Counted from the first letter of the stretch, positions 1 through 38,496 are shown. The stretch is 64,000 nt of DNA from Paralichthys olivaceus (GCF_024713975.1 NC_091116.1:804001-868000), one strand, 5' to 3'. The notes: generated by a model from the sequence alone, not told the origin. Numbers and translations are program-made.

Positions 1-761
1 TTCTGCTTTTTATTTGAATTGTCAATTCTTTGGTCTCTAAAAAAAATTTATTTTTACAATTATCAACAGACCAAAAAGTAAACAAATCTGATTTACAATG
101 AAATACAACGGAGGGGGAAGAAACACTGAATATATTTGGTTTAAGAGAATGTAGATAGATTTTCTGCGCCTTGACTAATCAACTAATTTATGCTCTTCAT
201 GAGCATAATGAAGTTGGAACAACTTTAAATGGACTTTACCTTATATTAATTAAAATGAGTGCACACTGGGGTGAGCTGCTGGCCCAAGAGTTCAATGCTT
301 AAGTAAATACTTAAATACCCCCAAAATTAAAATGCCAAACTTGACTCGCAAGCTTTTTTGGAAAACTGTGTCTGAAAATATATATAAAATAATAATTTTA
401 AAGATTTCCATTTGACCATTATATAACACAGTGAGTATTTGCATGGTTTTCTCCGGCTTCCTCCTGGCGTTAGGATGAATGTGAGTGTGAAGAGTTTGAA
501 TGTCGGTCCTGTGATATGCTGGCCTCCTGTCCAGGGTGTATCCAAGGGGGTATAGATAGATGGGTGGATAATTATGGCAGGACATTTTAACCATCGCTAC
601 AGACTGACTACAAACTGTCTACGATAACTTCGTCTGTCTTGCACACAACCGTGCAGCTGTTCTCCAAAGTTGTAGTAATCAGTTGATATTACGAATGTCA
701 TCAGAGGAGGATTTACATTTCCTAAAGTATAATCATTTTCATTTTTTCATATCTCCCTCAG
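1..761 (+). other. hdac4: hdac4 intron (3' part) upstream of the first visible exon
   Basis: This AT-rich stretch precedes the first hdac4 exon in the window and ends in a pyrimidine tract and AG at 760-761. I see no coding exon in it. It contains one degraded interspersed-repeat fragment at about 448-580. The preceding coding exon must end with one base of a split codon, most likely A of an AGT serine codon, but it lies outside the window. Confidence 0.8.
448..580 (+). repeat. degraded fish interspersed repeat (copy 1, + orientation)
   Basis: The segment has the order 'tccggcttcctcc', 'gaatgtgagtgtga', 'tgtccagggtgta' and a final run of GATG/GATA-like units. This is the layout of a very common vertebrate and fish dispersed repeat that ends in ATGGATGG-type units. 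A second copy lies in the opposite orientation at about 12576-12705. I recognise the family from general knowledge but cannot name its class with certainty. Confidence 0.55.
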
Positions 762-19587
<18,826 letters not shown>

Positions 19588-20360
19588 CGGCGGGAAACAC
19601 AAGGGTGTCACACTGTTACCATTGACCTCTTCGGAGAACGTCCTCTTTGAGCTGCGAAGAGTCTCGACTGAACCCTTCATTTAGTCCCCCTAAACCCCAC
19701 TCACCACGTCAGTCACCTTGATTGGCGGCCCCTCGGCCAAAAAAACGAGGGGGAGGGGGTGGGCTCAGCCTCAGAGAAGGGAGCCAAACAGGAGACGGAG
19801 GACTGAATTGGGGAAAACATTAAACATGACAGCGTCGCTTTGGCGGCTCTCGCTGAGAGACACTTTTTCTGTCAGTCTTCACACCCCGACGTTAGCCCAC
19901 AGCGGCTAACCACGTGACCCAGGCAGCGGGCGAGCGTGTTTGGAGCGGGGGGGGAGATTGGGTCTCGCCATAGAAAGGTGTGATAACAGGAACATACGGT
20001 GCTTTAATGCCGCTGCCCTCTGACCGCGCACACATGTGGACACCAGGGACAGCAGATGTCCCCAGCTGTTAAACGCAGCTTGGGGATTTTCTTTTCTCAT
20101 TTACTCGACTATTTTTCCCGACAAACTAAGGGCATCGCGGCAACTGAGATAATATTTTACAAGATGCGTTCACTGTGGACTTTGGTCGGCCGAAGTTTGA
20201 GTAGGCTTCTACAAAGATTTGACGGTGAGACTGTCACCGTGCTGGGCCAGCCTGTCGTTGAGAATTGAAGAGGGAGAGGAGTGCCTTGAGGGAGGGTCCG
20301 CTGGATTTCAGGATTGTTCAGAAACAGATTGCCTTAAAGTAAAAAAGATTTTTCGATGTG

Positions 20361-20387
20361 AGGGAGGGAGGGAGGGAGGGAGGGAGA
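20361..20387 (+). repeat. (GGGA)n tract, G-quadruplex-prone
   Basis: Six GGG runs separated by single A bases on the hdac4 sense strand, within the 3'UTR. Four GGG runs with one-base loops is the strongest class of predicted parallel quadruplex. Confidence 0.85.
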
Positions 20388-21902
20388 TAGAAGGACGCTT
20401 CGAGTTCTGTCGGGGACGAGAGCGGTGGAAATAAAGCAAACAATCTTTCAGCATGTTTACTTGGATCGTGATGAAGACAAACGTTGACGTCTCTCACAGC
20501 CTCTCGTGAAGAGTTACTTTACTTTTGGATGGATCTATTTTTCTGTAAAACAAAAAAGAGACAAAAAGACGACGCTTTGTAAAGGTAGTTGCCAGCTTAA
20601 GTAGAAAAAGGTGCAAACGTGGAGACCAAAACAAGGAAATTAGAAACACGGTCGTAAAAAAGGTTTAGCCTTTTATGTAGCTTCCCTTCAACCGAAGTCA
20701 CCGCTTTGTAAAACACACGGAGCATGCGTTTGAGCAGAGAGACATGACATTTTACGCAAGATTTTTGAATGTTGTCCAAACAGAGAAAGCCAAGCAAGAA
20801 AAGCCAAAGCATGAGTTTGCATCTACAGTAGTTCTTTCACTCCACTTAGCTGGCGAGGCGACAAACATTTCTCGTACTGGTCCTTTCAGATAAGGCAGGT
20901 ACCCAGTTCAATGTTTACTAATGTAACCCTTCACTGATCAAGTGAGCTTCTCTTTTTTTTTCTTTTTTTACACGTGCCGACCGACCTCCCATGATTTGCC
21001 GGTTGGCAACTACCTTGGTTACCGGTGTGAGCTAAACACTCGTCATGTATATTGAATTGAATATATTTTGAGGGGCGGTAATCGAGTATTGCCCGTTTGT
21101 ATCTACATGTATTGTTTCCACATCAAGTTGTCAATTTTACAATATCAAAAAAAAAATAACGTGTTTGGTAAGCGTGTCCACTTTTTATTTTTTTATCGTA
21201 CAAGATTATTTTTCTAACTTTTTTCATCCATAGATTTCGTTCTGTGTTTTTTATCCATTTTCTGGATAGTTATAGGGCTGCCGTTCAAACACTTAGTGCT
21301 GTCGTCACTCGTCGGAAACTTTCTTTCTTCCTCTCGTATTTATCAGAAACAAAGAGCGACTCTTTCTTTCTTTCGACGGCTCTTTCTGCATTTTCATCGA
21401 CTGTGTATTTATAATAATGTACTGTTTATAGGAGATTTGTATATGGAAAATTTATAAATGTACTCTAACTCATGACAGCTATGATATTGTGAGCAAGAAC
21501 CAGTTTGGTGTATGATATTACCATGAACAAAAAAAAAAGCAGCGTATTTAACTCGTCATCAACTGCACTGTTTCCAAGCTGCCCTGAACTGGTCTTAAGC
21601 GGCGCCTCAAATTGACTTTTCGACAACATGTGATCACTTTGTTGCCTAATGGATCCATTTTCCTCTCGTGCATGGGCGAGATGCACTTAACCTGCACTTA
21701 ACCTTTCAACTGTGACAACATCACACATCCAAAAAAGAGGTTTAGAGGCCATTTTATGTAGCTAGCCAAGTTTTCCTCGGTGGGAGAAGAGAAGAGGACG
21801 CAGATGTGACGAACGTGGAATTTTTAGGCAGGAAATGGATGGAAAACATGAGCCGAGCATTTTAAATATCCACTCTGAGCATGCATGAAAATCAGTGTCT
21901 TC

Positions 21903-22382
21903 TAGAGCCTGACCGATTGTAAGGTGCCGATACTGATTTAAGGGAGTTTTTTTAAATTCCGATACCGATATACCAGCCAATATATAAATATATATATCAA
22001 TAAAATGTCAACATATCGTAATCAAACCTTCATTGAAAAAAAAGAAATGTTATTGTGTTTACATTCTACATATTTAAACTCTATATCTCTATTTATTCTG
22101 TATATACTAATACTATACCCAATCTCCCCTGAGGATCAATAAATATTTCTGAATCTTATTATAACAAGATATTACAGTGTAACTTTATTATAAATAACAA
22201 CAAATGAAAATCAATCAAACTAAGTAAATAGAAGAAAGTAAAGTTAACTACGTATAATGTAAACATAAATGCACATCTTCTCGTCCTCGCTCAGTCTATA
22301 AGATAAAGTTTTAATTTCACTCCGATATTCTGTCCACGAAAGGCTCATATCGACTGATAATTGATAAATCGGTCGGGCTCTA
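21903..22382. mobile_element. non-autonomous hAT-type element (MITE), complete ends
   Basis: A 480-bp element. The left end TAGAGCCTGACCGAT and the reverse complement of the right end TAGAGCCCGACCGAT differ at one of 15 bases. They are flanked by an exact 8-bp direct repeat, GTGTCTTC, at 21895-21902 and 22383-22390. Eight-base duplications and termini fitting YARNG (TAGAG) are hallmarks of the hAT superfamily. The inside is AT-rich with no transposase frame, so it would depend on a helper. It lies in the hdac4 3'UTR region and brings two AATAAA signals. Confidence 0.85.
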
Positions 22383-22574
22383 GTGTCTTCCTCTTCCCTT
22401 TTCCCGCCTGAATCCAACAGATCAGACGCTAGATCATTCAAATCGACCCCCATCCATCAACTGCTTTGTTCAACACCCGATTAAAGACGACCATCGCGTT
22501 TATTTAAGTTGATATCATCCGATAAACTTGTAAAATTTTGCATCAAGTTGATTTTTTTTCTCATGTCTAACAAA

Positions 22575-22582
22575 ACATTCCA
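22575..22582 (+). promoter_or_regulatory. miR-1/miR-206 seed match in hdac4 3'UTR
   Basis: ACATTCCA, an 8-mer match to the miR-1/206 seed. HDAC4 is an established miR-1/206 target in vertebrate muscle. It is functional only if the 3'UTR extends past 22.58 kb. Confidence 0.5.
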
Positions 22583-23164
22583 CTTGTTACTCGTTCAATT
22601 TGGGTTCACATGTTTTCTTGTTTTATTTAAAGATGAAACTGAGGTTTTTTGTAGAAACTTTTTTACTACTACTCTTTCGTTGCCGTCTGCTCGCGCCAAC
22701 TTTAACTCTTTGCATGGATTGTGAGTCAGCATGCCTGCTTGTCTATGTAATAAAAAAATGTATTTGCACAATAGAAGAAGAACACTGGAGGACTTAAAAA
22801 ACTAAAACCTCCCACAGCGACTCCCCGAGGGCACCAGGCGGGATGGCTTTCTTCCTCTCTGGTGTTCAAACAGCTCAAAAGACTTTTGTCCTAATGACTC
22901 AAAACATTTGATATTGTTCTTATTGAATATTGTTTCCAATAAGTGATTTTGACAAGACTCAGCACTAAACGACTGTGCTGAAGAGAAACGAGCTCTGACA
23001 AACCTCTGCCACGTTCACAACTTTTAAAAACACAAGACTCCCAAAGAATGTTCCTCTTTCAAAGATTTTTTAAACGGGCACTGAATCTGAAAGGTTGACA
23101 AAGGGTTTGGAGAAACAAAAAAGGGCATCGTCGTTTGATTGTCACACCCACCTCAGCCACTTCA

Positions 23165-23224
23165 ATATATATATATACATGTATATATATATTTATGTAT
23201 ATATACATATATATATGTATATAA
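23165..23224. repeat. TA-rich palindromic repeat
   Basis: Alternating TA broken by ACATGT, TTTATG and ACAT units; self-complementary. Confidence 0.85.
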
Positions 23225-23230
23225 CCACTG
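23223..23230 (+). promoter_or_regulatory. possible miR-140 seed match downstream of hdac4
   Basis: AACCACTG pairs with bases 1-8 of miR-140-5p, a known regulator of HDAC4 in cartilage. It lies just after a TA repeat. It counts only if the longest 3'UTR form is made. Confidence 0.35.
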
Positions 23231-23405
23231 TGGCTCAAGAGCAATTCTTGGTTTACATGTAAATGGATTAAAAAGTTATTTTTTGTTTGTTGTTCGTCTC
23301 TATTGATGAAAAATGTTATCTTTCTTTGGGACCTACGCTTTGGACATTTCATCTCTGACATCATCTATAAAATATATTTCTGAAAAATACAAGCGTCTCT
23401 GGTTG

Positions 23406-23700
23406 TGTTGACTTTTTTTATGCCTCCGCGCTGGCGACACCCGTTGGCCGGAGGCCTCATTGTCTGGTCGTCCATCCCCGGTGACGTTTTCTCAAGAACA
23501 CCTCGAGGGAATTTCTTCAAATCTGGTAGCAAAGAAATAAAGTTTAGAATTTAGTGGTGAAAGGTCACGTTGGCTTTGTGAACACGTCAATGTGAGAACG
23601 CCTCTTGAGAATCCTTTCACGTTTGGTACAAATGTTCACTCAGACTCATGGATTAACTGATTAGATTTAGTCAGTCAAAGGTCACGGTGAACTCAGGAGT
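23406..23700 (+). repeat. fish interspersed repeat B, copy 1
   Basis: Starts with GCCTCCGCGCTGGCG and holds 'cctcgagggaatttcttcaaa', 'taactgattagattt' and 'gtcaaaggtcacg'. The same blocks occur in the same order at 41823-42005. The class is unknown to me. Confidence 0.65.
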
Positions 23701-24780
23701 CTGGGAATAAAATGCATGTACTGGTTGAGGGAGTTTATTCAAGTTTTTGCTTGAAATGATTGGACATAAACGATGTTAAGGGGTTAAATACAATCATGTT
23801 TCGGACTTTTTCAAGAGTCCACATCAATAACAAGGTCTAGACAATTATCTAGTATCTGCTCTTAATTCCAGACAAGATGGTCACGCTTCAGATTATCTCG
23901 CTGATGACGAAGTGGGATTATCAACTGACAGAAAACCTGAGGAAGCTTTTTGGATCTGAAGAACGGCAAATCAACCGCCCAACACATGACCACAGTGATT
24001 TGACCAGAGTGAAGAAGGAAGGTCTTTGGTTTGTGGAGCCGTACGAGGGGCATGAAGTCTCAGCTGACTCCTCTCTTGAGTGGACAATCTAATTGAGAGA
24101 ACCAATATCACAAGTGTTCACGCTGGATTTAAACAAGGTCCAAGGCAGCAGCTGTCAGGTGACCTCCTCCTCCTGATGGTCTGAGCTTCATTTGATCGCT
24201 GTGATGAGTCTAAATCCTAAAGGCCTGCAAGACAGATATGAAGAAAAGTTTTCAAACCCAAAGGATATTCAGATTAATATCATGGAAAATAACACAATAA
24301 AATGTCTTTTCAAATGGAAGCAGGGTATTTCTTGTTTTAATTACTTTTTTTTACTAAAAAGCATATCTGGTGCATTTAAATATTATCTAATTATTTATTA
24401 TTATTGATAGTTAAAGAAGAATTACAAGCCAAACGTTATAAAACTTGTCCCATTTATTCCACATGAAAAAATGTACCACTTTAACAGATACACACCTATT
24501 TATTTACTTGTCATCTTAAACTTACATATTTCCATCTGTAGTTAAATACTATTCACACATTCACTGCATTTTAATTGCATTCATGTCTATTATCATTGCC
24601 TTTTGTTCTACTAATAACTAGACCGTGGTATTTTGTTTTTGTAACATGAATTCTTAATGTGTGATGGTTCTATACCAGGTTATATAAAGAGGATCATTCC
24701 AGTGTATTTTAATGCTTGAATAGAAAATGCCTGATGTAATGGTGACAGCTGACAGTCAGCGTTGTTGTGTTAATGGACTC
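23701..24780 (+). other. hdac4-prps2 intergenic, nothing certain
   Basis: AT-rich sequence. A 71-codon open frame at 23877-24092 has no recognised motif. A TATATAA sequence is present at 24681-24687. No gene is supported. Confidence 0.6.
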
Positions 24781-25003
24781 CTGTTCTGTCCAATGAGAGG
24801 AGGTCACTTCCCTTTTCCTCCACAAACACTCGGCTCATAGTTCCTCTCTGCTCTCGCTGTCTCCCGCGGCACAGTGCGATGCTCCGGCTGCAACATTAGC
24901 GAACCTCACCCCCACATCTCTGCGACCCTCCAGTGTCGTTTTATTATTGGTTTTACTTTTTCCCCCCTGTTTTAAGAAGAAGCCCCGCCGGGTGTTTTTG
25001 GAC
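24781..25003 (+). promoter_or_regulatory. prps2: prps2 proximal promoter and 5'UTR (approximate)
   Basis: A CCAAT box lies at 24790-24794 and GC content rises toward the start codon. The transcription start is not defined. A six-codon upstream frame begins with ATG at 24879 and ends at 24899, before the main ATG at 25004. That main ATG has G at -3. Confidence 0.5.
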
Positions 25004-31692
<6,689 letters not shown>

Positions 31693-32745
31693 AGACCGGG
31701 AGAGAGGGTGGACGGCCGCCGGCCCGCCACCCGTCTCCCCTCCACCCCTCCAGTTTGGCCACTCAGCCGGCTCTTTTGGCCACATGTCCTCTGGAAAGGC
31801 TCAGAGAGAAAAAAAGATAGGGCCTGATGGTTTTCTGGCCGGCCTCATGTGACTGTTTAAAGGTCACGCCCACACATTGTCATTGACATTTCACCCTGGG
31901 GACCGAGCAAAATATCACTTCCCTCTCTGAAGACCAAGTTTATATTTATGAGTTTCTCTTTTCTCTGTCTCCCTTTTCTTTCTCATTTCCAGTCTCGCCA
32001 ACCTCGGAGCAGCAGAGTCTGGCCTTCACTTTAACCAAAGGGTCCATTGTGTAACATAGTGTATTATTTGAAACCTCACTTTAAAAGAAGCATTCCACTG
32101 CGGCGAATATTTGGGCCACGAGTAATAAAAATAGTGAAACAAAATGACCATGTGCACCTTCTCCCTCAGGTGTTTGCAGCTGCTAAAAGTATTGAAATAA
32201 TAAGTTTATAGTCTTAACCCTGAACTTGCTAAAGATCCATGGACTTTGATTGTAATGATAGTTGATGTTCGGCCGCACCACAAGTAAAATAATGTTGATG
32301 TGAGCACAAACTGACAAAAGAGTCAAATTAGACGACTGAACACTTGATTTACCCACGTCTACTTTTTCTTACTGAGCCGTATCAAATGTTGCTGCATCTT
32401 CTCCCGACAAGCTGCTGTCACCCAGTGGTGACACATCTGTACCACATCCTCCAATTGTGCTAAAAAAAATATACAGCAGCTTCCCAAACCCCCCCGACAG
32501 GTTTGTTGTTGATTTAATGCGAGGTGTGTTGGGTGCTTTGCCCATCTTCCAAAAGGTCATGTGTAAATGAGCCCAAAGCTTGGTTTATTATAGTGTTATT
32601 ATGAGATTTCAATCTTCAATTGTCATTAAAAAGAAGTGCGGTTGTCATAGCTGTAACAAGGCAGGTGGCACAGTTGGTGAAAAAGCATGATTTATTTTTT
32701 TTTTATATGTAACACTTTAAAAAATACTTTCTTTGACAATAAAGC
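31693..32745 (+). other. prps2: prps2 3'UTR with two polyadenylation signals
   Basis: AATAAA at 32124-32129 and at 32738-32743. The second sits after a T-rich stretch and is followed by a GT/TG-containing region. Which signal is used cannot be told from sequence alone. Confidence 0.65.
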
Positions 32746-32919
32746 TTTGACAATGGCTTAAAGAGACACTGTCCTGCTCGTCTTGAATTGTCCAATTGAA
32801 GCTTTGCAATGTGAGATATCCTGATCCTAGGGGGACTTTGGTTGGTCAAATTGAAGCAGGACAAGGTGTCGTCCTGACTTCTTGTCTCTTAACAGCGCCA
32901 AAAATGATGCACTCCACCT

Positions 32920-33385
32920 TTCCCATTATGCATCTAGTCATCATAGTCCAGGCTGTATCTCTGACTCTCACTATGCCATCATCATTTTGTCAGCTCATAA
33001 CAAAACAACATTGGAGATGTGGTTGAAAGCTCTGGTTTAATTCCAGTAAGTGGGGAGTACTCTTGTGAAGATGCCGTCTGTCTGTGCAGATTAATATGGT
33101 TGCATGGAGACACTTCATGAAAGAGAGTGAAAGATTGTTCATCTGTCCATGGACATGTCTTTATCAAACTTTACTATTGAAGCAGTACAAAGTTACATAT
33201 CCTGTAGTAGCTTCATCATCCTGTATTCTACATTTCCCATGATGCATTGCAGTAACATCATCCATGCTGTATCTCTGATGACATCACTCTGGCATCATCA
33301 GGCCCCTGTTACAGTCGGAGTTTAATAGTACATGTGGTTGAGCTCTGCGGATTTTCCACTAAGTGAAATATTCATGGGGATGTTG
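32920..33385 (+). repeat. diverged tandem duplication, unit about 314 bp
   Basis: Ordered matches at a steady offset of 313-315 bases: TTTCCCATTATGCAT (32920) with TTTCCCATGATGCAT (33233); GCTGTATCTCTGA (32952) with the same word (33266); ATGTGGTTGAAAGCTCTG (33017) with ATGTGGTTGAGCTCTG (33333). No coding frame is shared. Confidence 0.8.
33227..33246 (+). promoter_or_regulatory. ZNF143/THAP11-like motif
   Basis: TCTACATTTCCCATGATGCA closely fits the known ACTACAATTCCCANNATGC element. A weaker form lies in the other duplicate copy at 32920. Confidence 0.5.
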
Positions 33386-33686
33386 GAGTTTTGCTAAATT
33401 GCTTCAGGTTTTGCATTGAAGTAAATTCACGTACTGTATTTAATCCAGTTTTCAGCTGCCATGTTACGTTAATGCTGGATTATATTTATCACACAGATGG
33501 AGTTGCTGTTCACTTTTTAAATTTTACACTTCGAAAAAAAAAACTACTAGCCCCTTGTTTTCATGCTTTATGAATTGAAGCATTTTTAGACTAAGACAAT
33601 TCTCAAACTTTTCCTGTGATAAAATGATCCAGTTTGTCACAAGTAAAGATTAAGAGAAAAGTCTCAACGCTCTTATTGTTAAATGA

Positions 33687-33700
33687 ACACCAGGTGGCGT
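33687..33700 (+). promoter_or_regulatory. CTCF-like motif
   Basis: ACACCAGGTGGCGT matches the CCASYAGRKGGCRS core at 12 of 14 positions. Confidence 0.45.
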
Positions 33701-33863
33701 CGTTCCTCCATGATAGTGCACCCTCAGCCAGGAGAGAAATCCGAGTGGACACATTTTGTTCAGTTTGAGAATCAACAGAATGATTTTCACACCAGCCACA
33801 GAGAAACCAAGGCTTTATGATGAATTACAGGACAGATGTGTTAAAGTTGAGCAGATGCTGGGG

Positions 33864-33875
33864 GGTGACGTCACC
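33864..33875. promoter_or_regulatory. palindromic CRE upstream of tmsb4x
   Basis: GGTGACGTCACC is a perfect 12-base palindrome centred on TGACGTCA, a full CREB/ATF site. It is about 270 bases before the putative tmsb4x first exon. Confidence 0.55.
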
Positions 33876-34052
33876 TGCTGACAGTGTAACAGTGATAAAA
33901 TAAGACGTGCAGTGATCCATTCAGCAGCACGTGGCTCACAGTGAAGCTCCATGAATCCGCATGTTTCAGTTATTTCTCTCCGGGAGCTGAAGATCATGTG
34001 AAGCTCTGATGCGTTTTAGCAAGAGACTGAAGCCTGCAGGTGTCGCGTCCGT

Positions 34053-34066
34053 CCACCAGGGGGACC
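34053..34066 (+). promoter_or_regulatory. CTCF-like motif near tmsb4x promoter
   Basis: CCACCAGGGGGACC fits the CTCF core at 12 of 14 positions, in the same orientation as the one at 33687. Confidence 0.45.
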
Positions 34067-34134
34067 CGCGGATGAGAAGCCGGTGATGTCAGCGTCATTA
34101 GCATATTTCTGACTATATCTGATGCCTGCGCAAA

Positions 34135-34195
34135 GACGCGCCACTACTGCTGCACTGAACTGACCAGAGACCTTCATCCTCCAGACATCACCAAG
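34135..34195 (+). other. tmsb4x: putative non-coding exon 1 of tmsb4x (5' end approximate)
   Basis: The sequence ends CACCAAG followed by the strong donor GTGAGT at 34196. A TATAT word lies at 34114. Beta-thymosin genes normally have a short untranslated first exon and a start codon just inside exon 2, which fits the acceptor at 35232-35233. Confidence 0.6.
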
Positions 34196-35519
<1,324 letters not shown>

Positions 35520-35985
35520 AGCCCCCTCCTTCCATGTCATGCACTGTACACCCCCTTTCTCCACCACCACCTTCCCCTCCTCCCGCATTGCCTTGTTTTC
35601 AGTCACACCTTTTTAGCTGTATAACTTTGTAACCGAAATTATGAAAATGACAAACCGAGCTGCGCCCCCGCTGCCCACGGACGGATGAGGCCTTCGCCAG
35701 GGCAGTCAGCGGCCCCCTCCGGGGGGCCACCACCTCCGCCGCCTTGAGGAAGATTTGTATGAGGAGTGGGAGAGGGGCGGCAGAAGACTGTGCCCAAAGG
35801 CGTAGTGTCTCTAATTCTATGCCACCTTAACAGAGAGAGACGCCCGGTGGTACGGGGCGCGGCCTGCGTCCCAGGAAACTCGTCACCCCCCCCCTCGAAA
35901 ACCACCCAACGTCCTGTGTGGCTGCTTTTGCACCAAAGCTGAGGTGTCAAGCTTTTTAATAAAGTTTTTGGGCTTTATTGGTTTT
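35520..35985 (+). terminator. tmsb4x: tmsb4x 3'UTR and polyadenylation signal
   Basis: C-rich 3'UTR with AATAAA at 35958-35963 followed by a GT/T-rich stretch (AGTTTTTGGG). No other gene intervenes. Confidence 0.75.
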
Positions 35986-38457
35986 CGTCTTCTAATTTTC
36001 GGAAAATGCACAACTTTATTTGTAAGCAGGCCAAAATGTAAATGCCCCCAAAATTGATACTGTTTTCTGTCACAGTGTTTATTTCTTTTTGTATGTACGC
36101 AAGGTTTAAAAACAAAAATGTGTAACGGATTCCATCTAGATCTGGGAGATGCACTAATGGACCTTATTTACGGTTAAATTGTAACATGCTTTAGCCCTTT
36201 TTTCTCAGAGTTATTTGGGATAACTAATCTGTCATAACCTCTGCAAGAAAACCACCGGCGACTGATTCCATGCGTTTGCTTTGAGCCGTAGATCAAAATT
36301 CTCTGGAGTTTTGTAAAGTCCCAGTCGTCATGTTACTCTGCCACAAACCATTGCCAGAAAATGGAAAAAACGTGAAATGTTGTAATAAAAAGTTTGTTAC
36401 TAAAAGACCTGTGCTTCCTCAGACGTTCTTCCACACCTACACTGTTGCACATTTCATCCCAAACCTTCACGTCAGCCTCATTTCACGATCAAAGTTCACT
36501 GTTACGCTGCTCGTCTTGGTTCTAACCCACTTTTCACACTGTGTTGCCAAACAATCCTACAGCATTACTTAAGGGATGAGGCTGTGCACGACGGAAAGGC
36601 TTAAATGTCTCTGCAGCGAGCTCTCGCAGGGATTTACCCAGGAGAGGAATTGGTGTGTGTGTGTGGAAAGAGGAATGGAAATGAAAGTTGTTGGACCACC
36701 TGTCATGACACAAAGCTCAATTCAAAACCAGTGATTGTGGAAAACAATAGAGCAGAATGGTCCTGCATTCCAGGAAGTAGACGCAGCCTTTTTAGGAACT
36801 AAATTTAACACTATATAGATGACAATGGATGCTATATGTATTTCTTAAGTTTGGGAAGAATGTGTATCTGTTCGCTTGTTTGATACCATCGGTGAGCAGT
36901 GGCTTATGGGACGGCGTGTCGTGACCCAGAATAGGGCGTAACCTCAGCGGGGGGGATTTACCCGGCCCTTCATCCTAAATTAGCCACCACCTTGAAAGCC
37001 TTAATGTCATTAGCATGACATCGCTGACATTTCCTGTAAATGCACTCAGAGTATCGACATGTAACCGCACTCGCTCTCGTGCAGCTGGACTGGGCTTTAG
37101 AGGAGGGAATCCCTCACCGGCTGACTCAGCAATGGATGCCATGATCCATTTTGAATGCTTAAGTCATAGGGCTAGGGAGGCCATGAGTCCACATTTCTGA
37201 GCCACTAAAGATGTTTCCTGTGATGCTGCGTTCAGTAAAATGCCTCCTCCGATGTGGAGGCATCATTATTACAGGACGGAGCTCCTTCTCCTCACTGCTC
37301 TCAGGCCTCGCCGTTCTGCAAATCTGAGATGTCGGTGTAAGTGGATTGGTCTTAAGTCAGTTGCTCTTAATAAGGCATTAATCTGCATCGAGGAGGGGGG
37401 GGCGGTGGATGCGGAGGTTAGATGGGAGACTTAGGCCAGAACCATGCAGCTCCTCTCCCTCTCTCTCTCTCTCGCTCAGATAGGATTAACACCTCCCGAC
37501 TCCCATTCCTCCCTCCCCACGCTGCCAGTGCCTCGTTCTCCTGCTGCAGAGCCTCCCAGAGAAAGCGATGGGGAGGATTTGAGGCGGAGCAGCAGATGGG
37601 GTGGGGGGACACGAGATGTGTCAGCACCGTCCTGCCCGGTAACCCATGGCAACAGCTGCTGCTGAGTCACTTCCTGCGTGCGGGGTTGGGCTGCTGGATG
37701 CTTGTTGTGGAGCGGCTCGCCTTCCTGTCGGCGTGTTTTGAATACTCAGGAGATTATGATGTGCTTGGATGTATGTGACCATCTGTCCTCCTCCGCCTTG
37801 TGTCTCCACTAAAGTAGCCTGATTGATTTAATGGCTGCTGGACGCACATGCGCCATCGCTGAGGGTCCATTAGTTTGCGGTTGCACTCGAGGCTCGTGGA
37901 TCTTTGTGCTTTTATACCAATGGACGAGAGGAGACTGTGGTTATAGCAACGCTGTGGAGATCAAACCGTTTCGTCATTTTGATGAATTTGCTTGATAGTT
38001 GATTTTAATTTGATTAGTCAAGTTTTTTTCCCTTTGAGTTTGTTTCTTGCAAAAACTACCAGATGGATAATATCAAAACTTGATCAGGAAGCTGATCCAG
38101 GAATTTTATATCGCTCTCTATCATATTGCAAGTTTTTAGGGCCCTGATATCTGAGTGTGTGAACTCTGGCTTGATTTTTAGCATTTAACGTGTCTTCTGC
38201 GACCACAGCTGCAGAGGTACAAACAGAAAGGAGGGGGCTAAACAGGAAACACACATTAGGGTTTCCTGTCCAAACCCAACAGTGTCTCTCTACATTATTA
38301 TCGTTGGCTGCAGACTGTTCTCAGCTGTGAGTCCACAAATTCACTGCAGCCTGAATATACGCACCATTTGTTCTGCCCGTCTTAAAGTTTCTTTTAATCG
38401 ACATATGGCCGTGACAAGCATCTGAGTTATGAGCAGCCATGTTTTGAAGGTCAAAGG

Positions 38458-38458
<1 letters not shown>

Positions 38459-38496
<38 letters not shown>
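38459..38496 (+). repeat. TG microsatellite
   Basis: An uninterrupted (TG)n tract. Confidence 0.95.

Larger units (their letters stand above)
19588..22760 (+). other. hdac4: hdac4 3'UTR (end uncertain)
   Basis: No coding exon follows the stop. AATAAA signals lie at 20430-20435, 21999-22004, 22138-22143 and 22749-22754; the middle two are inside an inserted hAT-type element. Long 3'UTRs are usual for HDAC4. The seed matches at 22575 and 23223 suggest that the transcript may run to 22.8 kb or even about 23.4 kb. The true end cannot be fixed from sequence alone. Confidence 0.5.

Noticed and set aside
23877..24092. A 71-codon + strand frame between hdac4 and prps2
   Set aside because: No recognisable domain, no neighbouring splice chain, and an overlapping frame on the other strand of similar length.
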